DNA of 64,000 nucleotides from a bacterium (GCA_016124445.1 WGNR01000003.1:1-64000); one strand, 5' to 3'; shown: positions 1-9,827, counted from the stretch's first letter. Numbers and translations: made by a program. Notes: generated from the sequence alone by a model not told the origin.

Positions 1-1
1 G

Positions 2-487
2 GCGGTCGAGGTCAGCTACGAGAAACGGCAGGCGGTCGTCGGCACCGAAGCCTGCTGCGCAGTGCCGAAAGACAAGATTCTGGTAGCCTTGAAGAAAGCG
101 GGGTACAGCGGAACATTCGTTGAGAGAAATCAACCGGCGGCCTGCTGCCCCTTACCTCCACCAAGTACGGGAAACGGCGGTGACACCGCATCGGTTGCCG
201 TGAATGGAGCCGGCATCTTCGCAACGGAGGCGGTCGTTCAGTCTGCATTCAAAATCGACGGCATGACCTGCGAGGGTTGTGCAGCGGCTGTTTCGGAATC
301 GCTGCGGAGCGTTCCCAACGTCACGGGCGTCACCGTCGATTTCAAGTCGGGACGGGCCTTGGTCCAACACCCCGCCTGCTGCCAGCTTCCGAAGGATGCG
401 GTCTTGTCGGCCATCGAAAAGGCGGGCTTCAAGGGAAGCCTTGAGAATGACGCGACTCCCGGCGCCGAGCCGACAGGCAGCAAGTAG
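2..487 (+). CDS. Tandem HMA mercury/heavy-metal-binding protein, 5' end outside window
   Basis: The reading frame is open from base 2, so the gene begins upstream. What is visible is the tail of one heavy-metal-associated (HMA) ferredoxin-like domain, a Cys-rich linker, and a second complete HMA domain with the metal-binding motif GMTCEGC. Each HMA domain ends in a similar segment carrying an extra vicinal Cys pair (EACCAVPKDKIL and PACCQLPKDAVL), and the linker has a third CC pair. HMA domains of this kind bind Hg(II) or Cu(I) through CxxC. The next gene encodes another double-HMA protein and a MerA follows, so a mercury-capture role is inferred. The protein has no visible signal peptide because its N-terminus is missing. 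Family confidence is high; exact metal and location are unknown. Confidence 0.85.
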   Translation, partial: AVEVSYEKRQAVVGTEACCAVPKDKILVALKKAGYSGTFVERNQPAACCPLPPPSTGNGGDTASVAVNGAGIFATEAVVQSAFKIDGMTCEGCAAAVSESLRSVPNVTGVTVDFKSGRALVQHPACCQLPKDAVLSAIEKAGFKGSLENDATPGAEPTGSK

Positions 488-546
488 CACATTTCAGGTT
501 TGTTGTTGATTCCACATCGGTCCACACTCTCAGAAAGGAGATTGGA

Positions 547-1119
547 ATGTCAAAGACGAAGGGACTTGTCGTGAAGGCCATGATGCTCTGCACACTGGCT
601 GCGGTCACAACGCTCACGCCGTACAGGGCGGAAGCTCAGTCGCCGCCCACTCTGACGTATTCGATTGCGATCAAGGGCCTGACGTGCGAGAGATGCTCTG
701 CCAGTGCCCGGAAGGAACTCACTGCCGTTCCTGGCGTGGTGAAGGCGTCGGTGGACCACAAGGCGGGCCACGCCTGGGTGACGGTCCAGGAACCCCGCCG
801 GGCGGTTGGCACAGAGAAACCTCGCCGGATCGGCGCGGAACTCGCCGAGGCCGTCCGGCGGGCTGGCGTTAACCACGGCGACGGCTTCACGCCCACTGTG
901 AATTACCTCCTGACCATCCAGGGAATGACCTGCGAAGCCTGCTCGCAGCACGTCACAGAGGCACTGACCAAGGTGCCCGGCGTGGCGACAGCCACAGTGA
1001 ACTACAAGGGTGGCTACGCAGTTGTCGTCCCCTCAGTGAAGGCAGGACCGAATCCCCGAAACCTTGTCGGCGCTGTCGAAACGGTCGGCTACAAGGCTGT
1101 CGTGCATTCCGGCCCGTAA
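547..1119 (+). CDS. Exported double-HMA metal-binding protein (MerP-like)
   Basis: This 190-residue protein starts with a basic stretch and a hydrophobic segment ending near AEA (residues 1-30), a probable Sec signal peptide. Two HMA domains follow, with CxxC motifs GLTCERC (about residues 43-49) and GMTCEAC (about 126-132). MerP is normally a single 72-residue HMA domain in the periplasm that passes Hg(II) to a membrane transporter; this looks like a tandem version. An AGAAAGGAG ribosome-binding site lies just upstream of the ATG. It lies 59 bp after another HMA gene and ahead of a MerC-like transporter and MerA, so a periplasmic Hg(II) scavenger feeding the MerC-like protein is the likely role. 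Copper binding cannot be excluded. Confidence 0.85.
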   Translation: MSKTKGLVVKAMMLCTLAAVTTLTPYRAEAQSPPTLTYSIAIKGLTCERCSASARKELTAVPGVVKASVDHKAGHAWVTVQEPRRAVGTEKPRRIGAELAEAVRRAGVNHGDGFTPTVNYLLTIQGMTCEACSQHVTEALTKVPGVATATVNYKGGYAVVVPSVKAGPNPRNLVGAVETVGYKAVVHSGP

Positions 1120-1155
1120 CGCCAAGCATCTGTTGTCGAGTTTCAGTGATCTTCG

Positions 1156-1185
1156 CCCAGCCCAACCATATTCGGTTGGGCTGGG
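1156..1185 (+). terminator. Strong hairpin after the double-HMA gene
   Basis: A perfect 12-bp stem, CCCAGCCCAACC paired with GGTTGGGCTGGG around a 6-nt loop, starts 36 bp after the HMA stop codon. There is no T-tract, so it may be a transcript-stabilising 3' hairpin or attenuator rather than a classical intrinsic terminator. It argues against a long N-terminal extension of the downstream MerC-like gene across this region. Confidence 0.6.
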
Positions 1186-1212
1186 GCATTACTCATTACA
1201 CGGAGAGTCGCA

Positions 1213-1392
1213 ATGTTGAGGAAACTGGTTTGTCTCGGTTTGATTGGTTTTGTCCTTCCATCAATGGGCGGATGCCCGTGCTGCGGCATGGCGAATTGCT
1301 GCGAGGCGCAGGGGCGAATGTCGTCTATGGTTTTGTCACAGTGCCTGGATCAACGACGAGAAGAGAGTGCAATGAGAATGGATCGAAAATGA
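1213..1392 (+). CDS. Small Cys-rich lipoprotein in mer cluster
   Basis: A 59-codon gene that is easily missed. The ATG follows a GGAGAGTCGCA ribosome-binding region, and the stop codon overlaps the start of the MerC-like gene in an ATGA junction, which is strong evidence of translational coupling. The product has a basic start (MLRKLVC), a hydrophobic stretch and a lipobox-like SMGGC around residues 17-21. The dense cysteine segment CPCCGMANCC follows immediately. I infer a membrane-anchored, very small thiol protein that could capture Hg(II) at the cell surface and hand it to the MerC-like transporter. No named family is recognised. The frame was read manually; the overlap and Cys content support it more than length does. 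Confidence 0.65.
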   Translation: MLRKLVCLGLIGFVLPSMGGCPCCGMANCCEAQGRMSSMVLSQCLDQRREESAMRMDRK

Positions 1393-1760
1393 TATCTCAT
1401 CTCGAAAAAGTAGGTTTGCTAGGATCGATCTTCGCCCTTCTGTGCTGCTTGGGATTTGGTCCCCTGTTGGCTGTCTTGGGGGCAGTCGGTGTGGGGTTCC
1501 TCGTCAATGACAGAGTTCTGGCCCCGCTGCTGGTCGTGTTTCTCGTTCTCGGTGCAGGAGGTCTGTACCTCTCGTTCCGTCAGCATCATCGGTGGCCGCC
1601 ACTGCTGCTGCACCTTTGCAGTGCCGTAATCCTCTTCGTCTTTACATTCGTCGTTTATGTTGCGGTGATTCTCTGGCTGGGAGTGATCGGCATCGTGGCG
1701 GCCGTCGTATGGGACTTTTTGCTGAAACGGCGACACGCTAGTGTAGTGCGGCGTAATTGA
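1389..1760 (+). CDS. MerC/MerF-like mercury transport membrane protein
   Basis: This 123-residue integral membrane protein has about four hydrophobic segments. A vicinal Cys pair lies in the first ([14 protein letters not shown]19-C20), the signature of MerC/MerF/MerT inner-membrane Hg(II) importers, where it receives the metal before MerA reduces it. I chose the ATG at 1389 because it overlaps the stop codon of the upstream small lipoprotein gene; the frame stays open further upstream, but that stretch crosses the strong hairpin at 1156-1185 and has no hydrophobic or conserved character. The last codons (SVVRRN and stop) are encoded inside the inverted-repeat element at 1741-1865, so the native C-terminus was probably different. 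Confidence 0.8.
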   Translation: MISHLEKVGLLGSIFALLCCLGFGPLLAVLGAVGVGFLVNDRVLAPLLVVFLVLGAGGLYLSFRQHHRWPPLLLHLCSAVILFVFTFVVYVAVILWLGVIGIVAAVVWDFLLKRRHASVVRRN

Positions 1761-1865
1761 GGGTTCTTATTTCAAGCCTTTTTTTCACGCTAAACGTTCC
1801 ACTGACGGCCAACATGCGACAAATTCTGAGTGCTGATAAGACCCCATCTGTGAGCCGCACTACAC
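1741..1865. mobile_element. Candidate MITE (125 bp, TA-flanked, IS630/mariner-like)
   Basis: The segment begins with GTGTAGTGCGGC and ends with its exact reverse complement GCCGCACTACAC. Each end is bordered by TA (1739-1740 and 1866-1867), and the next outer bases (C and G) also pair. Short inverted repeats flanked by a duplicated TA are the hallmark of IS630/Tc1-mariner insertions. The interior has no coding capacity, so it would be a non-autonomous miniature element or a remnant. It separates the MerC-like gene from merA and supplies the end of the MerC-like frame. The parent element was not identified. Confidence 0.6.
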
Positions 1866-1912
1866 TAGGGAATGTACGATTCCCTGTCCACCAGCATCAA
1901 AGGAGCAGAAAC

Positions 1913-3343
1913 ATGGCTGACCACTTCGACCTAGTAATCCTCGGTTCCGGTTCGACGGCCTTTGCTGCGGCGCTCGCGGCTCAGGGTTTGGGCAAGACGG
2001 CGGTGATGACCGAAGAGCGGACCATCGGCGGGACATGCGTGAATCGGGGCTGCCTGCCATCCAAGAACCTTATCGAAGCGGCCAAACTGCTCCACGACGC
2101 CCGCCATCCTCGCTATCCCGGCCTGTCGCCCTGCCCGATGGAGCTTGATTTTGCGGCCCTCGTGGCTCAGAAGGATCAGGTCGTCCATGAATACCGCAAG
2201 AAGAAATATGAAAGCCTTGTTGATGGGCGCCTCCGCATTGAGACGGGGCATGTGCGGTTCGTTGACCCGCATACGGTCGAGGTCGATGGAAAACGCCTCT
2301 ACGGCGACAAGGTATTAATCGCCACTGGCTCCCGGCCCGTGGTCCCCGAGATCGACGGTCTGGATCAGGTGCCGTACCTGACCAGCGACTTGTTGACCGT
2401 TGATGAAGAGGTCGAACTGACCGACCTGCCGAAGTCCATGTTGATTGTGGGCGGCGGGTACATCACTCTGGAACTCGGCCAGATGTTTCACCGTTTTGGG
2501 AGCGCGGTGACGATTCTGGAGCGAAGCCATCAGTTGCTGGCCCACGGCTATGAACCGGAAGTTGGGCAAGCCATCGGGCAGATTTTCTCCGACGAGGGCA
2601 TCCAGGTCATTACCAACGCGGTCGTGCGATCGATTCGACAGGACCGACAGGAAATCGTTGCGACCGGCTCGGTCGGCGGGACGCAGCAAGAGTTTCGAAC
2701 TGAGAGGGTGCTTGTGGCGACGGGCCGACGCCTCAACACGGACAGCATCGCCATCGAACGAGCGGGAGTGTCCGTGAACAAGCGAGGCGAGATCGAAGTG
2801 GACGAGTTCCTGAGGACAACCGTCCCGCACATCTTCGCAGGCGGCGATGTGATCGGGCGGCAGGTGGGGAGCCAGTTGGCGACCCCCGTCGGCAGTCAAG
2901 ATGGCGGGATTGCCGCGACAAACGCCTTCGCAAATGGCGAAATGCGGTCCATCGATCATCGAGTCATCCCCCGGTGCATCTTCAGCGATCCTCAAGTCGC
3001 CGTCGTCGGCATGACCGAGGAAGAGGCAATTGCGGCAGGCCACCAGTGCTGGTGCAATACGATCCCCATGTCCCTCGTGCCCCGTGCCGGGGCCATCCGA
3101 GACACGAGGGGCATCATCAAGATGGTGGCCAATGCCAACACGGACGAAGTGCTGGGAGTGTCGATTGTCGGCCCGAATGCCGGTGAAGTAATTCACGAAG
3201 CGGCGATGGCGATGCGCTTTCACGCGAAGATTCGAGATTTCATCGACCTGTTGCACGTCTACCCGACGATGGCCGAGGCGCTGAAGATCGTCGCCATTTC
3301 GAGGTTCAAAGACCCGACAAAACTGTCCTGCTGTGCCGAGTGA
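1913..3343 (+). CDS. merA: Mercuric reductase, short form without NmerA domain
   Basis: This 476-residue flavoprotein disulfide reductase uses NADPH to reduce Hg(II) to Hg(0) in the cytoplasm. FAD-binding GSGSTA lies near residues 11-16, the redox-active pair is in [13 protein letters not shown] (C42/C47), a second dinucleotide fold starts at GGGYI, and the C-terminus ends SCCAE, the vicinal Cys pair (473-474) that delivers Hg(II) in MerA. It lacks the N-terminal HMA domain seen in the other MerA of this window. The start at 1913 is preceded by AAGGAG; the frame is open further upstream, but that part lies in the inverted-repeat element. It belongs to the plus-strand HMA/MerC module. The CVNRGC and SCC motifs make the identification firm. 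Confidence 0.93.
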   Translation: MADHFDLVILGSGSTAFAAALAAQGLGKTAVMTEERTIGGTCVNRGCLPSKNLIEAAKLLHDARHPRYPGLSPCPMELDFAALVAQKDQVVHEYRKKKYESLVDGRLRIETGHVRFVDPHTVEVDGKRLYGDKVLIATGSRPVVPEIDGLDQVPYLTSDLLTVDEEVELTDLPKSMLIVGGGYITLELGQMFHRFGSAVTILERSHQLLAHGYEPEVGQAIGQIFSDEGIQVITNAVVRSIRQDRQEIVATGSVGGTQQEFRTERVLVATGRRLNTDSIAIERAGVSVNKRGEIEVDEFLRTTVPHIFAGGDVIGRQVGSQLATPVGSQDGGIAATNAFANGEMRSIDHRVIPRCIFSDPQVAVVGMTEEEAIAAGHQCWCNTIPMSLVPRAGAIRDTRGIIKMVANANTDEVLGVSIVGPNAGEVIHEAAMAMRFHAKIRDFIDLLHVYPTMAEALKIVAISRFKDPTKLSCCAE

Positions 3344-3405
3344 GCGAAGTGGCGGATTTCGGGTGCGCTCAACCTGTCATCCGATGGCAGCTAAGTCGAG
3401 TCGCA

Positions 3406-3762
3406 TCATTCCCGAGGCCAATACATCATGACGCAGACGCCGACGAGGGCGATGGACGCTCCGATTACGTCCATACGGTCGGGCTGATCGCCATCGAAGT
3501 ACCAGCCCCACAGCAGCGACAAAACGATGAAGAACCCGCCATAGACGGCATAGACCCGCCCAAAGTGGGCCGTCTGAAGCGTGGGGATGACGCCGTAGAG
3601 AATCAGCACGACGCCACCGGCGACGCCCCACCACACCGGTTTGTGACCTCGCAGTGATTGCCAGATCAGCCACCCGCCACCGATCTCGCACAACCCGGCC
3701 AGGACGAAGAGCAGCACCGAGCGAGTGAGTGAAATCAGCCCTTCCACAATTTTGTTCTCCAT
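3406..3762 (-). CDS. UPF0060 (YnfA-type) membrane protein
   Basis: This 118-residue protein has four predicted membrane segments and the conserved features of the UPF0060/YnfA family, including AGLCEIGGGWLIW, GRVYAVYGGFFI and a C-terminal MMYWPRE. The family resembles small multidrug-resistance transporters and is often found in metal or mercury resistance islands; its substrate is not settled. The start at 3762 is preceded by GGGAGAAGTT; an in-frame upstream ATG is possible but less well placed. It lies 123 bp downstream of the minus-strand merA, on the same strand, and may be the last gene of that mer operon. Confidence 0.88.
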   Translation of the reverse strand: MENKIVEGLISLTRSVLLFVLAGLCEIGGGWLIWQSLRGHKPVWWGVAGGVVLILYGVIPTLQTAHFGRVYAVYGGFFIVLSLLWGWYFDGDQPDRMDVIGASIALVGVCVMMYWPRE

Positions 3763-3885
3763 AACTTCTCCCTGCATAATTGGTCGCCGATATGGAGTTG
3801 CGTACTGTAACACTCCAAAACGACAGAAGATGGGTACATTATCAATACGGGCAGCCGTGAGCCAAGCCGAAAGTGCCGTAATAGG

Positions 3886-5824
<1,939 letters not shown>

Positions 5825-5836
5825 AAAGAACTCCTT

Positions 5837-6187
5837 TCAATAAAATAGTGGCAAAATGTAGGGGAAGGCGAGCGCGACCAACACCAGTACGGCCACGACC
5901 CAGAAAATGACTTTGTACGTTTTCCTGACTTGGGGCACGGCGCAGACCTCATCTGGCTTGCACGTTTGGGTCTGGCAGAAGATTCTGCGGTAGGCAAAGA
6001 ACAGGGCAATAAGCGCCGCACCGATGAAGATCGGGCGGTATGGTTCCAACACGGTCAAATTGCCGATCCATGCACCGCTGAATCCAAGCGCTACCAGCAC
6101 CAGCGGGCCGAGGCAACAGGTCGAGGCGAGAATGGCCGCGATGCCGCCGACCGCCAGCGCGACGTTATCGTCCTTGTGTTCCGACAT
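5837..6187 (-). CDS. merT: Mercuric transport protein MerT
   Basis: This 116-residue inner-membrane protein has three hydrophobic helices, a vicinal Cys pair in helix 1 (STCCLGP, C24/C25) and further Cys in the cytoplasmic loop (FCQTQTCKPDEVC, C71/C76/C82). This is the canonical MerT arrangement and length. It imports Hg(II) received from MerP and hands it to MerA. The start was set at 6187 because it gives the standard 116-residue length and leaves the mer promoter free; longer in-frame starts would run into the operator. Confidence 0.96.
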   Translation of the reverse strand: MSEHKDDNVALAVGGIAAILASTCCLGPLVLVALGFSGAWIGNLTVLEPYRPIFIGAALIALFFAYRRIFCQTQTCKPDEVCAVPQVRKTYKVIFWVVAVLVLVALAFPYILPLFY

Positions 6188-6222
6188 GAGATTATCCTTT
6201 CGATGATCGGTCTGATGCTGTA

Positions 6223-6253
6223 ACGTTACTCCCGTAGTCATGTACGGAGTCAA
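6223..6253 (-). promoter_or_regulatory. mer promoter/operator (PmerTPA with MerR dyad)
   Basis: On the minus strand the -35 hexamer TTGACT (6253-6248) and the -10 hexamer TAACGT (6228-6223) are separated by exactly 19 bp. That overlong spacer makes mer promoters depend on DNA untwisting by Hg-bound MerR. The spacer contains the operator dyad CTCCGTAC/GTACGG-type sequence (within 6228-6250). It lies between merT and divergent merR, so the same operator also represses merR. Confidence 0.95.
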
Positions 6254-6258
6254 GCGAT

Positions 6259-6666
6259 ATGAGAAAAGAAGAGGAGAATCTACCCATCGGCAGCTTTGCG
6301 AGGGTGGCCGGGGTCAACGTGGAGACCATTCGTTTCTATCAGCGCATGGGGTTATTGCGAAAACCGGATAGGCCTTATGGGACAATCCGCCGTTACGGAA
6401 AAGCGGATATCGCGCGAGTAAAGTTTGTAAAGGCTGCCCAACGATTGGGCTTTAGTCTGGATGAAATCGGTCAGCTACTGAAACTGGAGGATGGTACTCA
6501 TTGCAGTGAGGTGGCCGAGCTTGCTGGCCAGCGCCTGGCTGATGTACGCACGCGCCTGGCGGACCTCACACGCATGGAGGAGGCGCTTTCAAAGCTGGTG
6601 AGCGAATGCAGCGGCCAAAAAGGCCAGGTTTCTTGCCCACTCATTGCTACGCTGCACTGCTGCTGA
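6259..6666 (+). CDS. merR: Mercury-responsive regulator MerR
   Basis: This 135-residue MerR protein has an N-terminal winged HTH ([19 protein letters not shown]), a long dimerisation helix, and the three Hg(II) ligands at the canonical positions C82 (GTHCSEV), C117 and C126 ([12 protein letters not shown]). It binds the operator upstream as a dimer, represses without Hg and activates merTPA when Hg(II) is bound. It is divergent from merT, with the start only 6 bp from the -35 hexamer of the merT promoter, as in Tn21/Tn501. Confidence 0.97.
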   Translation: MRKEEENLPIGSFARVAGVNVETIRFYQRMGLLRKPDRPYGTIRRYGKADIARVKFVKAAQRLGFSLDEIGQLLKLEDGTHCSEVAELAGQRLADVRTRLADLTRMEEALSKLVSECSGQKGQVSCPLIATLHCC

Positions 6667-7174
6667 ATGAGTTGGGGATTGCTCATTCTGAGGTGCAGGC
6701 GCGGCAGTCAAATCAAGGAAGCGATGATACCGGCTCGATGGTAACGAGTGACGACGCAGCAGGCGGATTCCCGCGCTTTCGGCCGGATTTCCCCGGGAAA
6801 TCCAGCCTATGCAGTGCATAGGGAAGACGCCTGTCATTTTTCATTTGAATCAGACTGGCACGGAAGCCCAATGGAGTCGCCAGACAGCGAGAGCCGTTTT
6901 GGCGACGGAAAAAGAGGGTGAAAGCGAAGCAGCGAAGATGGACCACAGACGCAGGAAGAGCGATGCGGTCCAGTACGAAATAGAGCTTAATGCAGGGGAT
7001 TGTGGGCGGCTCGCTTGGCTCGCCGGGGCTGGGAAACGGCAGCCAAAACCGGCCCGTTGCCGCTTTTGGAAATCGTATATGTAGGACGCCCGAGTTACCC
7101 GTGCGTCATGGATGGAGAAGGAGCCACTTCCAGAGGGTGACTCTGGAAATGGCTCGACAACATCAGGTCCAGCA
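6667..7174. other. Gene-free stretch after merR
   Basis: No convincing coding frame is seen here. The only notable structure is a small perfect hairpin, GGATTTCC-CCG-GGAAATCC, at 6785-6803. The segment probably joins the mer block to the mobile-element backbone and may hold the decayed end of a mer transposon, but I see no terminal inverted repeat. Confidence 0.5.
7121..7155 (-). terminator. Hairpin downstream of the 110-residue hypothetical gene
   Basis: A 15-bp stem with one mismatch (GAGCCACTTCCAGAG with CTCTGGAAATGGCTC) and a 5-nt loop begins 20 bp after the stop codon of the minus-strand gene at 7175-7507. No clear T-tract follows, so terminator function is tentative. Confidence 0.5.
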
Positions 7175-7507
7175 TCAGGACGATTCTTCCGAATCCGGTT
7201 CGTCCTCGAAGGTCACTTCGATGGTCGTGTTCTTCGGCCAGGGGTTCGCTGTGATCAGGTACCCAAGCCGATTGATCCAGTGCAGGCCCGACAGAATGAA
7301 CATATCTCCGGCGTTATTGTCGATGAGCGTCCAGACCCGGTAGCGGTCGAAGGACTTGATGAAATCCCATTCGGGGCCGTAGGTCTCGATGAGACAGCCT
7401 TTGGCGTCACCGAAGTCCATCTGGGCATGGGCTGCGATCGGATTGGGCAGAGGTCGGAACTGTGTGCAGAATTCATCCTCGGTAAGGGCAATGAAGGTCT
7501 CCGTCAT
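7175..7507 (-). CDS. Hypothetical protein, 110 residues
   Basis: I do not recognise this family. The protein is soluble and acidic, with an aromatic-rich centre (YGPEWDFIKSFDRYRVWTLID) and an acidic tail (FEDEPDSEESS). Residue composition and wobble bias look like a genuine gene. It is the first gene of the mobile backbone after the mer block, on the same strand as the small gene at 7653-7913 and separated from it by a possible terminator. Small proteins of this kind are frequent passengers near relaxases; no function is assigned. Confidence 0.6.
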   Translation of the reverse strand: MTETFIALTEDEFCTQFRPLPNPIAAHAQMDFGDAKGCLIETYGPEWDFIKSFDRYRVWTLIDNNAGDMFILSGLHWINRLGYLITANPWPKNTTIEVTFEDEPDSEESS

Positions 7508-7613
7508 GATGCCCTCCCGGTCGCTTCCAGTATGGTTGCAGCGACGATCTGAGGTTGAGCCGCGAATTGAGTGGTAGTCATAACAATCTCCAGATTGTGA
7601 AGGTTAAGGGAAA

Positions 7614-7644
7614 CCGGCGGGCAGCAGGAACGCCGCGCCGCCGG
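7614..7644 (-). terminator. Putative terminator of the 86-residue gene
   Basis: CCGGCGG and CCGCCGG form a 7-bp GC stem around a GC-rich loop, 9 bp beyond the stop of the gene at 7653-7913. On the minus strand it is followed by TTTCCCTT, a weak T-tract. Confidence 0.45.
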
Positions 7645-7652
7645 TGTATGGT

Positions 7653-7913
7653 TCAGGCTTCAGCCCGTTCGGATTCTTTGCGGGCCTTCGTGTGGGCCTG
7701 CTGCTGACGCATGATCCAGGTATGGGCCTGGTCGAGTAGCTTGGCCATTGTGAGCAGGTCATCGAAACCGAGGCTGTCGGTCTCTTTCCACGCGTCGTCC
7801 TGCTTATAGCTGCGGCTGGGAATGACGCTGTACCAGTTGCCTTTCTCGCCTTGGTTTCTCCAGATGGTGACTTGCAATACGCCGATGCGGATTTTGTGTG
7901 CTGGTTGTGACAT
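7653..7913 (-). CDS. Small conserved-looking hypothetical protein, 86 residues
   Basis: The start ATG at 7913 (MSQPAHKIRIG) is preceded by AAGGAGAACACC, which decides it over the upstream in-frame ATG. The protein is basic to neutral with a beta-rich first half (RIGVLQVTIWRNQGEKGNWYSV) and a helical C-terminal half (DDLLTMAKLLDQAHTWI) ending in a charged tail. It resembles small accessory proteins that accompany planctomycete mobile elements, but I cannot name a family. Single-stranded DNA or RNA binding would be a guess. Confidence 0.6.
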   Translation of the reverse strand: MSQPAHKIRIGVLQVTIWRNQGEKGNWYSVIPSRSYKQDDAWKETDSLGFDDLLTMAKLLDQAHTWIMRQQQAHTKARKESERAEA

Positions 7914-8155
7914 GGTGTTCTCCTTCATTTGAGTTACCGGCCGCGACCATCGCGGCCTGATGGCAACGCAACCAAAGCCGCCCTGGTCCGGGGCGAATGC
8001 GCACCGGGCAAGCGAAAGGCCGAAGGCTTCCTTCAGGAAAGCGGCCTTGGCAGCTTGAGCGGACCGGCGGAGGCTTTAAGCGTGCCTGTCAGGAAGGCCG
8101 CAGGACGCGGCTGGCTAGGCGTGAAGGGAGAAGCATGAAACGGGCAGGACGTGGA

Positions 8156-9793
8156 TCAGCGTTTCATGCCGTCACCTTTGATAAATCCGGCGTGCATGAG
8201 AGCACGAAGAACGAATCGTCGCGCTTGTTCATCTGAAGGATTAGCCTGACCAGCGACGAAGCCATCGCTTGGCACAGGTCGCTTCGGGTCATCGTGACCG
8301 AAATGTTTCATCAGCTCACGCTCAACGGCATAACGCGGGTGGACCAAGAGTTTGCTATTGGTGGGTCCGTTGGTCATTTTTTGGTGGACCTCGCGCAAGC
8401 CAAAATTATCGTCACTCAATGTGATCAGTGAAGGACAGCGGAGGAGGAACGCAAGCACATCGGCATGACCACCAGATGGCGTAGTTGCAGGAGGCACAAA
8501 CATACCGCGATCATAAAAGCTCAGTACGGTCTCGATATGTCGGCTAATCGTTTCTGGCGATTGCCCAAAGAGACCGGGGTGCTTGACGGCTGCCTTGAGG
8601 TATTCCTGTAGGGTCATTCCATCGTGCTCGAATCGTCCAACTACTGATGTCACGTTCGACGCAATGGTGTCAGGGGATTGCGAAAATAGTTGCGGTCGCT
8701 TCAGTGCAGCGGAGAGATACCCCTCTGTAGTCAGTCCATCGTCAGCAAAACGCTCTGCCACGCGGGTAATGTTGGCGATGACTGTTGCTGGCTTCAGAGT
8801 AAATACCGGGGGAGCCTTCAGAATGGCCGCAATGTAGTCGGCGTGGTTCAGTCCGTTCTCCGAAAAATGATCTACAACTCCCTCAACATTCCTCGTGATG
8901 GTATTTGGATTAGAGCTGAATAGATTTGGCCTTTTGGTCGCTGCGCGGATGTAGTCCTTGAGGGTGAGACCATGCGGTGCGAACTGCTCTACGACACCCG
9001 TCACGTGGCCGATGACGGTGTCGGAATTCATGCCAATGAGCGAAGGTTGCTGGACGGCAATCTGAAGATATCGCTTGCGCGTCAACCCCTCGGCGCTGAA
9101 GCGAGCCACGACGTTTTCAATGCCGTCGGCCAGAGAAGCCGGGTCTCTTGCCAGAAGCATTGGCTGCTGTTTGCATGCCTGAAGATAGGCTTTGCGCGTC
9201 AGTCCGGCATCTGAAAAGCGATCAACGACTTCATTGACGTGCGCCTCAATGGTGTCAGGAGTTAGAGCCGCTAAGGAAGGAAACGATAAAACCAGTTGGA
9301 TGTAGGCCTTACGCGATAGTCCGTCGCTTGCAAAGCGTTCAGCCGAACGCGAGATATTGGAGACAATGGTGTCAGGCGACTGATAAAATAGTTGCGGAAA
9401 CTTGCATGCTGCCCGCAAATAGTCTGATTGTGTAAGGCCATCTGCCGCAAGCGACTCGACCACGCGATTGATGTTGTCGCGAATTGTATCCGGGGAAAGA
9501 TAGAATAGTGGAGGCTCTTTAAGGGCCGCGTTGAGGTACGCACCAGACTCCAGTCCGGCCTCACTCAAAATCTGTCCAACGGTCTCGATCTTTTGCTTGA
9601 AGTCAAAAACAGACGACTCTACTCCCAGATGTCCCGACTCTTTCAAGTGGCCGTTGGTATCAAGAAATACCATACGGTTCAGTAACTCAGGTGTGACCTG
9701 GTCTTTCTGCTCTTCGGTCAGCGGTAGCTTGTCGAGTTCCTGGCGGATTCGAGGCAAAAAGCGGTTTGCTGCTTCATTCTGATCTTCGGTCAC
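8156..9793 (-). CDS. Solenoid protein of nine exact 39-residue repeats (mTERF-like)
   Basis: A 545-residue protein. Residues 80-430 are nine consecutive repeats, every one exactly 39 residues, of the form GLTxxxYLxAxxxxPxLFxxSPDTIxxNIxxVVxRFxxD, preceded by a half repeat. Each repeat suggests two to three helices, with a proline after the second helix and a variable pair just before it (KE, KF, SF, QQ, QQ, KR, KA, KR, KH). This resembles mTERF-type repeats, which form nucleic-acid-binding solenoids in organelles; other helical repeat families are possible. Residues 1-79 and 431-545 look non-repetitive. The start is GTG at 9793; no good ribosome-binding site is seen. It is divergent from the relaxase gene, so regulation or handling of element DNA or RNA is an inference. 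Confidence 0.85.
   Translation of the reverse strand: MTEDQNEAANRFLPRIRQELDKLPLTEEQKDQVTPELLNRMVFLDTNGHLKESGHLGVESSVFDFKQKIETVGQILSEAGLESGAYLNAALKEPPLFYLSPDTIRDNINRVVESLAADGLTQSDYLRAACKFPQLFYQSPDTIVSNISRSAERFASDGLSRKAYIQLVLSFPSLAALTPDTIEAHVNEVVDRFSDAGLTRKAYLQACKQQPMLLARDPASLADGIENVVARFSAEGLTRKRYLQIAVQQPSLIGMNSDTVIGHVTGVVEQFAPHGLTLKDYIRAATKRPNLFSSNPNTITRNVEGVVDHFSENGLNHADYIAAILKAPPVFTLKPATVIANITRVAERFADDGLTTEGYLSAALKRPQLFSQSPDTIASNVTSVVGRFEHDGMTLQEYLKAAVKHPGLFGQSPETISRHIETVLSFYDRGMFVPPATTPSGGHADVLAFLLRCPSLITLSDDNFGLREVHQKMTNGPTNSKLLVHPRYAVERELMKHFGHDDPKRPVPSDGFVAGQANPSDEQARRFVLRALMHAGFIKGDGMKR
8504..9556 (-). repeat. Nine in-frame 117-bp coding repeats
   Basis: The DNA encodes residues 80-430 of the solenoid protein as nine units of 117 bp. 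The units differ considerably at the base level, so they are old protein repeats and not a recent tandem duplication. Confidence 0.8.
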
Positions 9794-9809
9794 TCAGGTC
9801 ATCTGTGGC

Positions 9810-9827
9810 AGTTAACGGGCGTTAACT
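9810..9827. promoter_or_regulatory. GTTAAC palindrome near the solenoid gene start
   Basis: AGTTAACGGGCGTTAACT is a near-perfect dyad with two GTTAAC half-sites, 17 bp upstream of the GTG start of the solenoid gene. A related palindrome lies at 10015-10033 next to the relaxase start, suggesting one regulator or replication protein binds both ends of this divergent region. Confidence 0.45.

Noticed and set aside
1146..1388. Upstream extension of the MerC-like frame
   Set aside because: It crosses a 12-bp perfect hairpin and the small lipoprotein gene in another frame and has no membrane or family character.
2315..3256. 313-codon minus-strand frame opposite merA
   Set aside because: Antisense shadow of a firmly identified gene.
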